DNA from: Lentzea fradiae
Lineage (GTDB): Bacteria > Actinomycetota > Actinomycetes > Mycobacteriales > Pseudonocardiaceae
Assembly: GCF_900100955.1 (NCBI RefSeq)
Contig: NZ_FNCC01000019.1
Span: 1 to 64,000, forward strand
DNA: 64,000 bases
Direction of reading: 5' to 3'
A program made the translations under genes and the position numbers. Within the stretch, counting starts at the first letter, position 1, and each line of letters starts with the position of its first letter. Positions 37,054-45,864 of this stretch are shown here, piece by piece. The notes under the pieces were generated by a model. That model searched no databases. It was not told where the DNA came from and saw nothing but the letters and a program-made list of their open reading frames with translations.

Positions 37054-40052
37054 CCGACGCGTACGCGCCCGACCCGGAGGACAGCGTCGCCGTCGTCGGC
37101 ATGGCGGGCCGGTTCCCCGGCGCCGCCGACACCGGCGAGCTGTGGCGGAACCTGACCGAGGGCCGGGAGACCATCACGTTCTTCGACCACGCCGAGCTGC
37201 TGGCCGGCGGGGTGCCACCGGAGGTGGCCGCCGATCCCCGGTACGTGCCCGCGCGGGGCGTGCTGCGCGACGTCGAGCTGTTCGACGCGGCCTTCTTCGG
37301 CTACAGCGCCCGTGACGCGCAGATCATCGACCCGCAGCAGCGGCTGTTCCTGGAGTGCGCGTGGGAGGCGGTCGAGCACGCGGGCCACGACACCACCCGC
37401 TTCGACGGCCAGGTCGGCGTGTACGCCGGGTCGAGCCTGAGCGGCTACCTGCTGCACCTGCTCACCGACCGGCACCTGCTGACGACGGTGGGCCCGTACC
37501 GGATCATGCTGGCCAACGACAAGGACCACCTGACCATGCGGGTGGCGCACAAGCTGAACCTGCGCGGGCCCGCGATCACCGTGCAGACGGCGTGCTCCAC
37601 GTCGCTGGTCGCGGTCCACCAGGCGTGCCAGGCGCTGCTCGCGCGGGAGTGCGACATGGCGCTGGCGGGCGGCGTCACCATCGCCCTGCCGCAGGTCTCC
37701 GGCTACCGTTACGAGGACGAGGGCATCATGTCCCCGGACGGCCACTGCCGGGCGTTCGACGCCGCGGCGGCGGGCACCGTCGCGGGCAGTGGCGCGGGCG
37801 TGGTCGTGCTGCGCAGGCTGGCCGACGCGCTGCGCGACGGCGACACCGTGCACGCGGTGGTGCTGGGGTCGGCGGTGAACAACGACGGTTCCGGCAAGGC
37901 GGGCTACACCAGCCCCAGCAGCGAGGGACAGGCCGCGGTGATCGCCGAGGCGCTGGCGGTCGCGGGCGTCGACCCGGCGTCGGTCTCCTACGTCGAGGCC
38001 CACGGCACCGGGACGGCGCTGGGCGACCCGATCGAGGTCTCCGCGCTGGGCGCCGCGCTGGGCAGGCCGGCCGGCGGCTCACGGGTGATCGGGTCGGTGA
38101 AGACGAACATCGGTCACCTGGACTGCGCCGCCGGGGTGGCCGGACTGATCAAGGCGGTGCTGGCGCTGCGCCACCGCGCGCTGCCCGGCACGCTGCACTT
38201 CACCGAGCCCAACCCTGGCGCCGCGTTCGCCGCGGCGGGACTGCGGGTCACTTCCTCGCTGACGGCGTGGGAGCCGCCGCACGGCCTGCCGCGGCGCGCC
38301 GGCGTCAGCTCGTTCGGCATGGGCGGCACCAACGCGCACGTGGTGCTCCAGGAGGCCGCACCCGTCACCCCGGCCGAACCCGCGCGGGAGTGGCAGGTGC
38401 TGGTGCTGTCGGCGGCGACCCCCACCGCGCTGCGGACAGCGGGCGAGAACCTGGCCGGGCACCTGGCGGCGCACCCGCACGAGCTGGCCGACGCCGCCTA
38501 CACCCTCCAGGTCGGCCGCCGGGTGCTGCGGCACCGGCGGGCGGTGGTCTGCCGCGACGCCGCGGGGGCCGTGACGTCCCTGCGCGGCGGCGAGCCGGGA
38601 CCGGTGGCCGAGGGTGACGGCCCGGCCGGTCGGCGGCCGGTGTTCATGTTCCCGGGCCAGGGTGTTCCCGGGTCGGACGCGGTCGCGGAGCTCTACGCGG
38701 GTGAACCCGTGTTCCGCGAGCACGTCGACCGGGCCGCGAAGCTGGCCTCGGCGGAGCTCGGCCGCGATCTCCGCGACGTGGTGCTCGCCGGGGACGTGGA
38801 CGCGCTGCGGGACACGGGTGTGGCCCAGCCCGCCCTGTTCACCCTCCAGCACGCGCTGGCGCGGTTGTGGATGTCCTGGGGTGTGCTGCCCGAGGCGGTG
38901 ATCGGGCACAGCGTGGGCGAGTTCGCCGCCGCCTGCCTGGCCGGTGTGCTGGACTTCGAGGACGCGCTGGGCCTCCTGGTCGCGCGGGGCGCGCTGATGC
39001 GGGGTCTGGAACCCGGCGTCATGCTCAGCGTGCCGCTGCCGGAGGAGGAGCTGGCGGCGCTGGTCTCCGACGACGTGGCGCTCGCCGCGGTGAACGCGCC
39101 GGAGCTCGGCGTGCTGTCCGGGCCGGAAGGCGCGATCGCCGCCCGCGAGGCGGAACTGGCCGCGCGTGGCGTGCCCACCCGGCGACTCCACACCGGGCTC
39201 GCGTTCCACTCCCCGCTGGTGGAACCGGCCGTGGCCGGGCTGCGGACCGCGGCGGAGCGGGTGTCCGCGCGTCCGCCGGGGCTGCCGTTCGTGTCCACGG
39301 TCACCGGGACCTGGCTCACCAGTGCCACCGGCCCTGATCACTGGACGCGACACCTGCGCGCGACCGTCCGGTTCTCCGCGGGCGTGCGAACCCTGCTCGA
39401 CGCGGCGCCGCGCGTGCTGCTGGAGGTCGGTACGGGCGGCACGCTGTCCGCGCTGGCCCGCCGGCACCGGGTGGCCGGCACGGCCGTCGTCACCTCGCTG
39501 CCCGCCCGGTCCGGCGCCGGCCTGGCGCCCGCCGTGGCCGGGCTGTGGGCGGCGGGCGCGGACGTCGACTGGGCCGCCTACCACCACGACGGCGGTCGGC
39601 GACGCGTGCCGCTGCCGACGTACCCGTTCGAGCGCGAGCGGCACTGGGTCGACGGCGGGGCACCACCGGCCGCCGGGTGGGCGGCGCCGGTCTCCACGAC
39701 CGGGGTCACCGCCCCCGTCCCGGACGGCGAGGCTCCCGCGCCTGCCGGGCGGGCGCCCGGCGAGGAGGACGTGGACGAGCTGGAGCAGGCGGTGCTGGAC
39801 ATCTGGCGGGACATGCTCGGCACCGACCGGGTCGGCCCGCACGACAGCTTCGTCGACCTCGGCGGGCACTCGTTGCTCGCCATGCAGATCACCGCGCGGC
39901 TGAGAGAGGCGTTCGTGGTGGCCGTGTCGGTGGAGCGGCTGTTCGAGCTGGGCACCCCCGCCCGGCTGGCGGCCGAGCTGGAGCGGCTGCTGGTCCAGGA
40001 GCTGGAGTCGCTGAGCGACGAGGAGGTCCGGCGGCTGTCCGAACCGGACTGA
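37050..40052 (+). CDS. Type I PKS module, KS-AT-ACP, malonyl-type AT
   Basis: 1000 residues. KS 10-430 with active-site Cys182 in TACSTSL, HGTGTALGDPIE and KTNIGH, all intact. AT ~530-840 with GHSVGE (Ser ~620) and AFHS near 717, the motif associated with malonyl rather than methylmalonyl selection. ACP near the C terminus with LGGHSLLAM (Ser ~940). No KR, DH or ER domains, so it should add one ketide unit with an unreduced beta-keto group unless a separate enzyme acts. No thioesterase. The GTG start overlaps the upstream NRPS stop (GTGA), so the two proteins are probably co-translated and act in series. A 108-bp gap precedes the acyl-CoA dehydrogenase gene. Confidence 0.93.
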   Translation: MTDAYAPDPEDSVAVVGMAGRFPGAADTGELWRNLTEGRETITFFDHAELLAGGVPPEVAADPRYVPARGVLRDVELFDAAFFGYSARDAQIIDPQQRLFLECAWEAVEHAGHDTTRFDGQVGVYAGSSLSGYLLHLLTDRHLLTTVGPYRIMLANDKDHLTMRVAHKLNLRGPAITVQTACSTSLVAVHQACQALLARECDMALAGGVTIALPQVSGYRYEDEGIMSPDGHCRAFDAAAAGTVAGSGAGVVVLRRLADALRDGDTVHAVVLGSAVNNDGSGKAGYTSPSSEGQAAVIAEALAVAGVDPASVSYVEAHGTGTALGDPIEVSALGAALGRPAGGSRVIGSVKTNIGHLDCAAGVAGLIKAVLALRHRALPGTLHFTEPNPGAAFAAAGLRVTSSLTAWEPPHGLPRRAGVSSFGMGGTNAHVVLQEAAPVTPAEPAREWQVLVLSAATPTALRTAGENLAGHLAAHPHELADAAYTLQVGRRVLRHRRAVVCRDAAGAVTSLRGGEPGPVAEGDGPAGRRPVFMFPGQGVPGSDAVAELYAGEPVFREHVDRAAKLASAELGRDLRDVVLAGDVDALRDTGVAQPALFTLQHALARLWMSWGVLPEAVIGHSVGEFAAACLAGVLDFEDALGLLVARGALMRGLEPGVMLSVPLPEEELAALVSDDVALAAVNAPELGVLSGPEGAIAAREAELAARGVPTRRLHTGLAFHSPLVEPAVAGLRTAAERVSARPPGLPFVSTVTGTWLTSATGPDHWTRHLRATVRFSAGVRTLLDAAPRVLLEVGTGGTLSALARRHRVAGTAVVTSLPARSGAGLAPAVAGLWAAGADVDWAAYHHDGGRRRVPLPTYPFERERHWVDGGAPPAAGWAAPVSTTGVTAPVPDGEAPAPAGRAPGEEDVDELEQAVLDIWRDMLGTDRVGPHDSFVDLGGHSLLAMQITARLREAFVVAVSVERLFELGTPARLAAELERLLVQELESLSDEEVRRLSEPD

Positions 40053-40160
40053 GAACACCCGGCGACCGGCTCACCGTCCGTCCGAGCGCTCCCCCACCGG
40101 CCCGTCACCACGAGGCGTGTGCCGGACGGCCCGCTCCCAGAACTGGTTAGGACACCGCAG

Positions 40161-42392
40161 ATGATCCCGGTCCTCACGGCCGAACAACGCGAGCTGCGGA
40201 ACGTGGTGCGCGCCCTGCTGGACACCCCGGAAGCCGTCCGGATCCGCGAGCGGCACGCCTGTGCCGCGCCCGGTGAGGAGATCGACGTGCGGCCCGTGCA
40301 CCGCCTGCTCGGCGAACGCGGGTTGCTCGCGGTCAGCTGGCCCCACGAGTACGGCGGCGGCGGGCGCACCGCCGTGGAGGCGGCGATCGTGCACGAGGAG
40401 ATCGTCCGAAGTGGACTGCCGGATCTCAGCTACGTGGTGTCCATCTGTTACGTCGGCGACTTCCTGCTGACGGCGGCCGGTGAGGCGCTGCGCGCGGCCT
40501 ACCTGCCCCTGCTGGCGAGCGGCGAGATCAACGCCTGCACGCTCTACAGCGAGCCCGGCGCCGGTTCGGACCTGGGTGCGCTGGCCGGCCGGGCCGAGCC
40601 GGTCGGCGGCGGGTACCGGCTGCACGCGACCAAGGTGCACGCCCAGGCCACCCGGTACGCCGACCACGCCCTGGTGGCGGCCAGGATCGGCGAGCGCGGC
40701 GAGGCCAAGCACGACGGGATCACGCTGTTCTGGGTGCCGCTGCACGCGCCGGGGGTGCGCGTGGAGCAGGTCATGGGGCTCGACGACCACCCGTACAGCA
40801 GGGTCGAGCTGGACGGGGTCGAGGTGCCCGCCGACCACGTCATCGGCCCGCCCGGGCAGGGCTGGCCGCTGCTCAACGCGGCGCTGACCGTGGAGCGGAC
40901 CGGGTTCGAGGCACACCTGAAGACCCGGTCGTGGCTCGAGGCGGTGGCCCGGCGGGCGCGGCGGACCGGCCTGGCGGAGGACCCGCTGGTCGCCGACCGG
41001 CTGGCGGCGCTGGAGGTCGAGGTGACGGCGGGCGGTGTGCTGGCCTGGGAGATGGTGGGCAAGCAGGCGCGCCGCGAGGTCGACCACGTCGGCTCGGCGA
41101 TGTCCAAGTGGTACAACACCGAGCTGGGCACGCCGATCGCCCGGCTGGCGCTGGAGGTCGAAGGGCCGGCCGGCGTGCTGAACGGCCGCTACCCCGGCGA
41201 ACCCGGTCCGGGCCGCGCCGAGCAGTTCCTCCGGCAGAGCCCCGGGCTGACGTTGTCCGCCGGCACGTCCGAGATCATGCTGTACGCGATCAGCACCGGG
41301 CACCTGCGGGTGCACGCGGAGCAGGGCGGGCCGAGCGCGCTCGACGACCCCCACGCCGGGTTCCGCCGCAGGCTGGCCGGTTTCCTGGCGGGTGGCGGGT
41401 CCGGGTGGGCCGCGCTGAGCGGGGCGAACGTCGTGCGGCTCACGCTGCCCCCGCCCGCGGGCGGTCTCGGCGGGCGGCTCGGCGAGTCGCTGACGGCGGC
41501 CGAGGAGATGGGCAAGGTGCTGCTGCGGCACCCGTGGGCGGGCACGGTCGCCCTGGCCGAGGCGGTGGCGGCGGACGGTCCTGACAGTCCGTGGTGGCCC
41601 CTGGTGTGCGCGGTGGCCGACGGCAAGTGCTCCGTCGCCGTCACCGCGGACCTGACCGGGCAACGCGACGCGCTGGAGCTGACACCGGCGGACGGGGGGT
41701 TCGTGCTGACCGGCACAGCCGAGTGCGTCCCGCTCGCCGACGACGCGGACCTGCTGCTCGTCGTCGCGACCACCGCGAGCGGCCCGCGGTTCGCGCTGGT
41801 GGACCGGACGGCACCGGGGGTGTCGGTGGACCCGCGGCCCGACGTGAGCGACGGGCGGCTGTGCCGGGTGGTGTTCGACGCCGCGCCCGTGGCCGCCGGG
41901 GAGGTGCTGTGGTCCCCCGGCGAGCCGGGCGGGCGGGACCTGCTGACCCGGCTGTGGCTGCGGCAGGCGGGCCACCTGCTCGGCGTCGCGCAGCGCGCGC
42001 TGGACCTGGCGCTCGCGCACACCAGGCGCCGCAGGCAGTTCGACGCCGCGATCGCCACCTTCCAGCACGTGTCCTTCCGGATGGCAGCGCTGGCGACCCG
42101 GCTGCACGCCGCGCGGCGGCTGCTGCACCGGCTCGCGGACGACCACGACCACACCAGGCCCGACCACCGGCGGGCCGCGTGCGCGCTGGCCCTGGTCGCC
42201 GAGCTCGCCGCGGACACCACGACCGACGCGCTGCACCTGCACGGTGCGAGCGGGCTGACCGGCTCGGCCGAGGTCCAGCGCCACTACCGCACCGCCGCGG
42301 TGGAGGGCCTGCTGTTCGGCTCCCCCAGGGCGTTGCGGTCGGTGGCTTCCCCTTCCGGCACGACCCCGGCGAGGCGCCCGTGCGAGTCCTGA
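40161..42392 (+). CDS. Tandem (two-domain) acyl-CoA dehydrogenase-like flavoprotein
   Basis: 743 residues made of two fused ACAD folds. The first (about 1-385) has the complete pattern: LYSEPGAGSDLG FAD-binding strand, VMGLDDHPYSRVELDGVEVP, and a C-terminal LSAGTSEIMLYAIS stretch. The second (about 400-740) is shorter, lacks the clear SEPGAGSD strand and has LWLRQAGHLLGVAQRAL, TRRRRQFDAAIATFQ and HGASGLTGSAEVQRHYRTA. One active and one structural half, as in FadE heterodimers, is likely. In NRPS/PKS clusters such enzymes desaturate carrier-bound acyl chains; an acyl or beta-amino-acyl thioester is possible here (inference). ATG 40161 is preferred; AGGA lies ~9 nt upstream. Its stop overlaps the glycosyltransferase start. 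Confidence 0.82.
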   Translation: MIPVLTAEQRELRNVVRALLDTPEAVRIRERHACAAPGEEIDVRPVHRLLGERGLLAVSWPHEYGGGGRTAVEAAIVHEEIVRSGLPDLSYVVSICYVGDFLLTAAGEALRAAYLPLLASGEINACTLYSEPGAGSDLGALAGRAEPVGGGYRLHATKVHAQATRYADHALVAARIGERGEAKHDGITLFWVPLHAPGVRVEQVMGLDDHPYSRVELDGVEVPADHVIGPPGQGWPLLNAALTVERTGFEAHLKTRSWLEAVARRARRTGLAEDPLVADRLAALEVEVTAGGVLAWEMVGKQARREVDHVGSAMSKWYNTELGTPIARLALEVEGPAGVLNGRYPGEPGPGRAEQFLRQSPGLTLSAGTSEIMLYAISTGHLRVHAEQGGPSALDDPHAGFRRRLAGFLAGGGSGWAALSGANVVRLTLPPPAGGLGGRLGESLTAAEEMGKVLLRHPWAGTVALAEAVAADGPDSPWWPLVCAVADGKCSVAVTADLTGQRDALELTPADGGFVLTGTAECVPLADDADLLLVVATTASGPRFALVDRTAPGVSVDPRPDVSDGRLCRVVFDAAPVAAGEVLWSPGEPGGRDLLTRLWLRQAGHLLGVAQRALDLALAHTRRRRQFDAAIATFQHVSFRMAALATRLHAARRLLHRLADDHDHTRPDHRRAACALALVAELAADTTTDALHLHGASGLTGSAEVQRHYRTAAVEGLLFGSPRALRSVASPSGTTPARRPCES

Positions 42393-43621
42393 TGATCACC
42401 AGCGACCACCTGAGCACCCAGAGCGGAACCGGTGCACACGTGCAGTTCCTGAGCGGCGCGCTGCGCCGGGCCGGGGTGGAGGTGGTCGTGGCCGCGATGC
42501 CCGTGCTGACCGGAGAGGACGGCTCTCCCGCGGACGACGTGCTGCGGTACCCGCAGATCGGGCCGAGGATCGTCTGGCACGAGCAGGGCGGTGACGGCCT
42601 GGCCGGCGGGAGGCCCGCACCCGAGTGGACGGTGGCCCGCCAGGCCCAGCTCAACCTCGGGCTGGTCGCGGGCATCGACCGGGACCAGCGGTTCGACCTG
42701 GTGCACTGCCACGGGTTCCGGCCGGTACCGGCGGCGGTCGCGCTCTGCGGGATCTTCGGCGCGCCGCTGGTGATGTCCAAGCACGGCTCGGTGCTCGGGG
42801 TCCGGCTCGGCGACGGCACCGTGGTGGAGAGCGTCGGCGGCTGGTCCCCGTTCAGCGGCTGGTCTCCGTTCATCCTGGAGTACGTGCGCGCGACCGACCA
42901 CTACGGGGTGGCGAACGCCGAGAAGGTCATCGTGGTCAGCGACGCCGTCCGGCGGGACCTGCTGTCCGATGTGGACAGCGCGGCCAAGGTCGTGGTCATC
43001 CACAACGGGGCGGGCCTCGCGAAGTGCGCGCGGGACTGCGCCGCGCGTCCGGAACCCGGTGCGGACGCGGTGATCGGCCTGGTCGGCAGGCTCGTGCCGC
43101 AGAAGGGCGTCGACGTGGCCGTGGAGGCGCTAGCCCTGCTGGGCCGCGAGAACGTGCGGCTCAGGGTGGCGGGCGCCGGCCCGATGCTGGAACCGCTGCG
43201 GCGCCGCGCCGAGGAGCTGGGCGTCGGCAAGCGCGTGGAGTTCGCCGGCACTCTCGACCGCGACCGGCTGCACAGGTTCCTGCACGACAGCGATCTCATC
43301 GCCGCGCCGAGCCGGTGGGACGCCTTCCCGCAGTCGGTGTGCGAGGCGCAGGCGGTGGGCAAGCTCGTGGTCGGCACGGCCGTGGACGGCATCGTCGAGC
43401 AGATCACCGACCGGGAGACGGGGCTGCTGTGCCCGCCGGGCGACGCCCGCGCGCTGGCCGGCGCGTTCGCCTGGGCGCTGGACCATCCCGCTGAGGCGGC
43501 GCGCATCGGCTCGGCCGCGGCCGCGGCGGCCCGAGGTGCCTACTCCTGGGACGCCGTCGCGGCTCGGACGCTCGAGGTCTACGGGGAAGCGGTGGACCGG
43601 TTCCACCTGTCGCGCGGCTGA
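42380..43621 (+). CDS. GT4-family glycosyltransferase (GT-B fold)
   Basis: 413 residues. The N-terminal half starts with the typical VRVLMITSD strand and glycine-rich loop QSGTGAHVQ, and contains DLVHCHGFRP. The C-terminal half has KVVVIHNGAG, IGLVGRLVPQKGVDVAVEAL, the donor-binding SRWDAFPQSVCEAQAVGKLVVGT region and a final helix. This is the classical GT4 retaining sugar-nucleotide transferase layout. GTG 42380 is chosen because it supplies the first beta-strand and GAGG lies 5 nt upstream; it overlaps the ACAD stop by 13 nt, and ATG 42392 is the alternative. It presumably glycosylates the product or an intermediate; UDP-xylose from the UXS-like gene would be one donor (speculative). Confidence 0.85.
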   Translation: MRVLMITSDHLSTQSGTGAHVQFLSGALRRAGVEVVVAAMPVLTGEDGSPADDVLRYPQIGPRIVWHEQGGDGLAGGRPAPEWTVARQAQLNLGLVAGIDRDQRFDLVHCHGFRPVPAAVALCGIFGAPLVMSKHGSVLGVRLGDGTVVESVGGWSPFSGWSPFILEYVRATDHYGVANAEKVIVVSDAVRRDLLSDVDSAAKVVVIHNGAGLAKCARDCAARPEPGADAVIGLVGRLVPQKGVDVAVEALALLGRENVRLRVAGAGPMLEPLRRRAEELGVGKRVEFAGTLDRDRLHRFLHDSDLIAAPSRWDAFPQSVCEAQAVGKLVVGTAVDGIVEQITDRETGLLCPPGDARALAGAFAWALDHPAEAARIGSAAAAAARGAYSWDAVAARTLEVYGEAVDRFHLSRG

Positions 43622-43677
43622 CCTGCCCCGCGCAACGGTCCCCCGTGCCAAACGGGTCCCCGTGCATTGGAGGGAAC

Positions 43678-44871
43678 ATGCGTCGAAGCACACGTCTGGT
43701 GTCGCTGGCCGCGGTCGCCGCGGTGCTGCTGGGGGTCGCGCCGGCGACCGCGGGGGCGCGGGCCGCGCCGGCACCGGCCGCGGTGCCCACCTGCGCCGCA
43801 CCGGCCGAGGGCCGGTTCACCTGCCTGTCGCTCAAGCGGGTGTCAGCCGCGGACCGCACGGCGCCGCACGGGAAGCCGAAGGGCTACGGCCCGGCGGAGC
43901 TCAGGTCGGCCTACCGCCTGCCGCCGAGCCGGTCCACCGAGACGGTCGCGGTGGTGGCCGCGTACGACCACCCGAACGCCGAGTCGGACCTGGCCGTCTA
44001 CCGCAGGACGTTCGGACTGCCCCCGTGCACCGCGGCGAGCGGCTGCTTCCGCAAGGTCAACCAGAACGGGCTGCCCGCCCCGCTGCCCCCGCCCGACCCG
44101 GCGTGGGCCGGGGAGATCTCGCTGGACATCGACATGGTGTCGGCGATCTGCCCCACCTGCCGCATCCTGCTGGTGGAGGCCGACGACGCGTCGCCCAACC
44201 TGCTCACCGCCGTGCGGACGGCCGTGGCGCTGGGCGCCCGGTACGTGTCGATGAGCTGGGGCGCGCCCGAGGAGCCGCTGGAGGTGGAGCTGGACCCGCT
44301 GGTGTTCGACCAGCCGGGGGTGGTGTTCACCGCCGCCAGCGGCGACCTCGGGCACCAGGGCGGGGTGCTGTACCCGGCGGCCTCGCCCCACGTGGTCGCG
44401 GTGGGCGGGACGTCGTTGCTCCCGGCGCGCAACCACCGCGGGTGGACGGAGAGCGCGTGGGCGGGGTCGGGCAGCGGATGTTCGGCGTACCTGCCCAAAC
44501 CCGCGTTCCAGCACCGGATCTCGGCGTGCTCGTCGCGGGCCGACAGCGACGTGGCGGCGGTGGCCGACCCGGACACCGGGGTGGCGGTGTACCAGACCTA
44601 CGGACAGGACGGGTGGAGTGTGGACGGTGGCACCAGCGCCGCCGCGCCGATCATCGCCGCCGTCTACGCCCTGGCCGGGAAGGTGCGCCACGGGGACCGG
44701 CCGAACGAGTACCCGTACGCGCGGCCGGGCGCGCTGTTCGACGTGACCACCGGGACGAACGGGGAGTGCGCGAACGCGGTGCTGTGCCGGGCAGGACGGG
44801 GCTGGGACGGGCCGACCGGGCTGGGCACCCCCAACGGCACCGCCGCCTTCACCCCACCCCGGCGGCGCTGA
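43678..44871 (+). CDS. Secreted S53-family (sedolisin/kumamolisin-like) serine carboxyl peptidase
   Basis: 397 residues. Sec signal peptide at 1-28 (VSLAAVAAVLLGVAPATAGA). A Cys-containing pre-segment is followed by GYGPAELRSAYRLP, a usual S53 catalytic-domain entry. The catalytic Glu/Asp pair is in WAGEISLDIDM, the oxyanion Asp region is in AASGDLG, and the nucleophile Ser in VDGGTSAAAP. A prodomain of the usual ~180 residues is absent, which is common in short bacterial sedolisin-like proteins. ATG 43678 has GGAGG 5 nt upstream. It is 56 bp after the glycosyltransferase and ends at a terminator, so it may belong to the operon. A role in extracellular maturation of an acylated peptide is possible, but a housekeeping protease is an equal alternative. 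Confidence 0.85.
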   Translation: MRRSTRLVSLAAVAAVLLGVAPATAGARAAPAPAAVPTCAAPAEGRFTCLSLKRVSAADRTAPHGKPKGYGPAELRSAYRLPPSRSTETVAVVAAYDHPNAESDLAVYRRTFGLPPCTAASGCFRKVNQNGLPAPLPPPDPAWAGEISLDIDMVSAICPTCRILLVEADDASPNLLTAVRTAVALGARYVSMSWGAPEEPLEVELDPLVFDQPGVVFTAASGDLGHQGGVLYPAASPHVVAVGGTSLLPARNHRGWTESAWAGSGSGCSAYLPKPAFQHRISACSSRADSDVAAVADPDTGVAVYQTYGQDGWSVDGGTSAAAPIIAAVYALAGKVRHGDRPNEYPYARPGALFDVTTGTNGECANAVLCRAGRGWDGPTGLGTPNGTAAFTPPRRR

Positions 44872-44879
44872 CGGGAAGC

Positions 44880-44911
44880 ACCGGCCGACCGGGCCACCCC
44901 GCCCGGCCGGT
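44880..44911. terminator. Bidirectional terminator between convergent operons
   Basis: Stem ACCGGCC / GGCCGGT with an inner CGGGC / GCCCG stem. It lies directly between the S53 peptidase stop (44871) and the transketolase C-subunit stop (44911-44913), overlapping the latter by one base. It is well placed to end both operons. Confidence 0.65.
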
Positions 44912-45864
44912 CAGTCCCGGCAGCCCAGACCTCTCCGCGCCGCGGCCACGATCCGCGCGCTGTCCACACCCGCGCGCGCCAGCAGCCACCGCTGGCTGCC
45001 CGCGACCGGGAAGAACTCGTCGGCCGCGGTCACCCGCAGCACGCGCACGGGGGCGTGCTCGGCCAGCACCTCGGCCACCGCCGACCCGAGGCCGCCCGCG
45101 CCCCAGTGCTCCTCGGCGGTCACCACCACCCGCGCGTTCCGCGCCGCGCTCACCAGCGCCCCGACGTCCAGCGGCTTGACGGTGTGCATGTTGAGCACGG
45201 TGACGCCCACTCCCCGGCTCTCCAGTTCGGCGGCGGCTTCCAGTGCGGCCAGCACCGGGTGCGGCCCGCAGGCCACGAGCACCGCTGCGGCGCCGGGGAC
45301 GCGTCGCAGCACCTGCGCCTCACCCAGCCGGACCTGGGGCGCGTCGCCCGGCAGGTCCGGGGTCGGCCCGCGACCCAGCCGGACGTAGACCGGCCCGTCG
45401 ACGTCCAGCGCGGCGGTGAACAGCTCCCGCGTCTGCCCGGCGTCGGCGGGCACCACCACCGTCATGTTCGGCAGCACCCGCATCACTGCCAGGTCCTCCA
45501 GGCTGTGGTGGGTCGGGCCTAGGTGCCCGGCGGCCAGACCGCCGTGGGTGGCCGCGATCCGCACCGGCAGCCGGGTCAGCGCGATGTCCACCTTCACGCT
45601 CTCCAGCGCCCTGGTGGCGGCGAAGGTGGCCATGGTGTTGACCACCGGAACCCGTCCCGAGCGGGCCAGCCCGGCGGCGATGCCCATCATGTTCTGCTCG
45701 GCGATGCCCACGTTGACGTACCGTCCGGCGGTCTCGCCGAAGTCCACCCCGGTGAACAGCCCGGTGTCGCTGTCCACGCACACGAGCCGCTCGTCGGAGG
45801 CCATCAGCTCCACGAGCAGGTCGCGGTACACCTCCCGGCCGGACGGGGACGCGGTGGCGGTCAC
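44911..45864 (-). CDS. Transketolase C-terminal subunit (pyrimidine-binding plus C-terminal domains)
   Basis: 317 residues. It contains the pyrimidine-binding half of transketolase: the conserved Glu in VNVGIAEQNMMGIAAGLA, then ATHGGLAAGHLGPTHHSLEDLAVMR and PADAGQTREL, and a C-terminal domain ending in an EEHWGAGGLGSAVAE motif. The N-terminal half is encoded by the upstream gene, with a GTGA overlap, so the two subunits should assemble as one TPP enzyme. In the LysW-linked pathways to azabicyclic amino acids, a split transketolase adds a two-carbon hydroxyacetyl unit to LysW-bound glutamate semialdehyde (established for vazabitide). Placement right after lysK supports the same job here. Last gene of the supply operon, ended by a terminator. 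Confidence 0.87.
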   Translation of the reverse strand: MTATASPSGREVYRDLLVELMASDERLVCVDSDTGLFTGVDFGETAGRYVNVGIAEQNMMGIAAGLARSGRVPVVNTMATFAATRALESVKVDIALTRLPVRIAATHGGLAAGHLGPTHHSLEDLAVMRVLPNMTVVVPADAGQTRELFTAALDVDGPVYVRLGRGPTPDLPGDAPQVRLGEAQVLRRVPGAAAVLVACGPHPVLAALEAAAELESRGVGVTVLNMHTVKPLDVGALVSAARNARVVVTAEEHWGAGGLGSAVAEVLAEHAPVRVLRVTAADEFFPVAGSQRWLLARAGVDSARIVAAARRGLGCRD

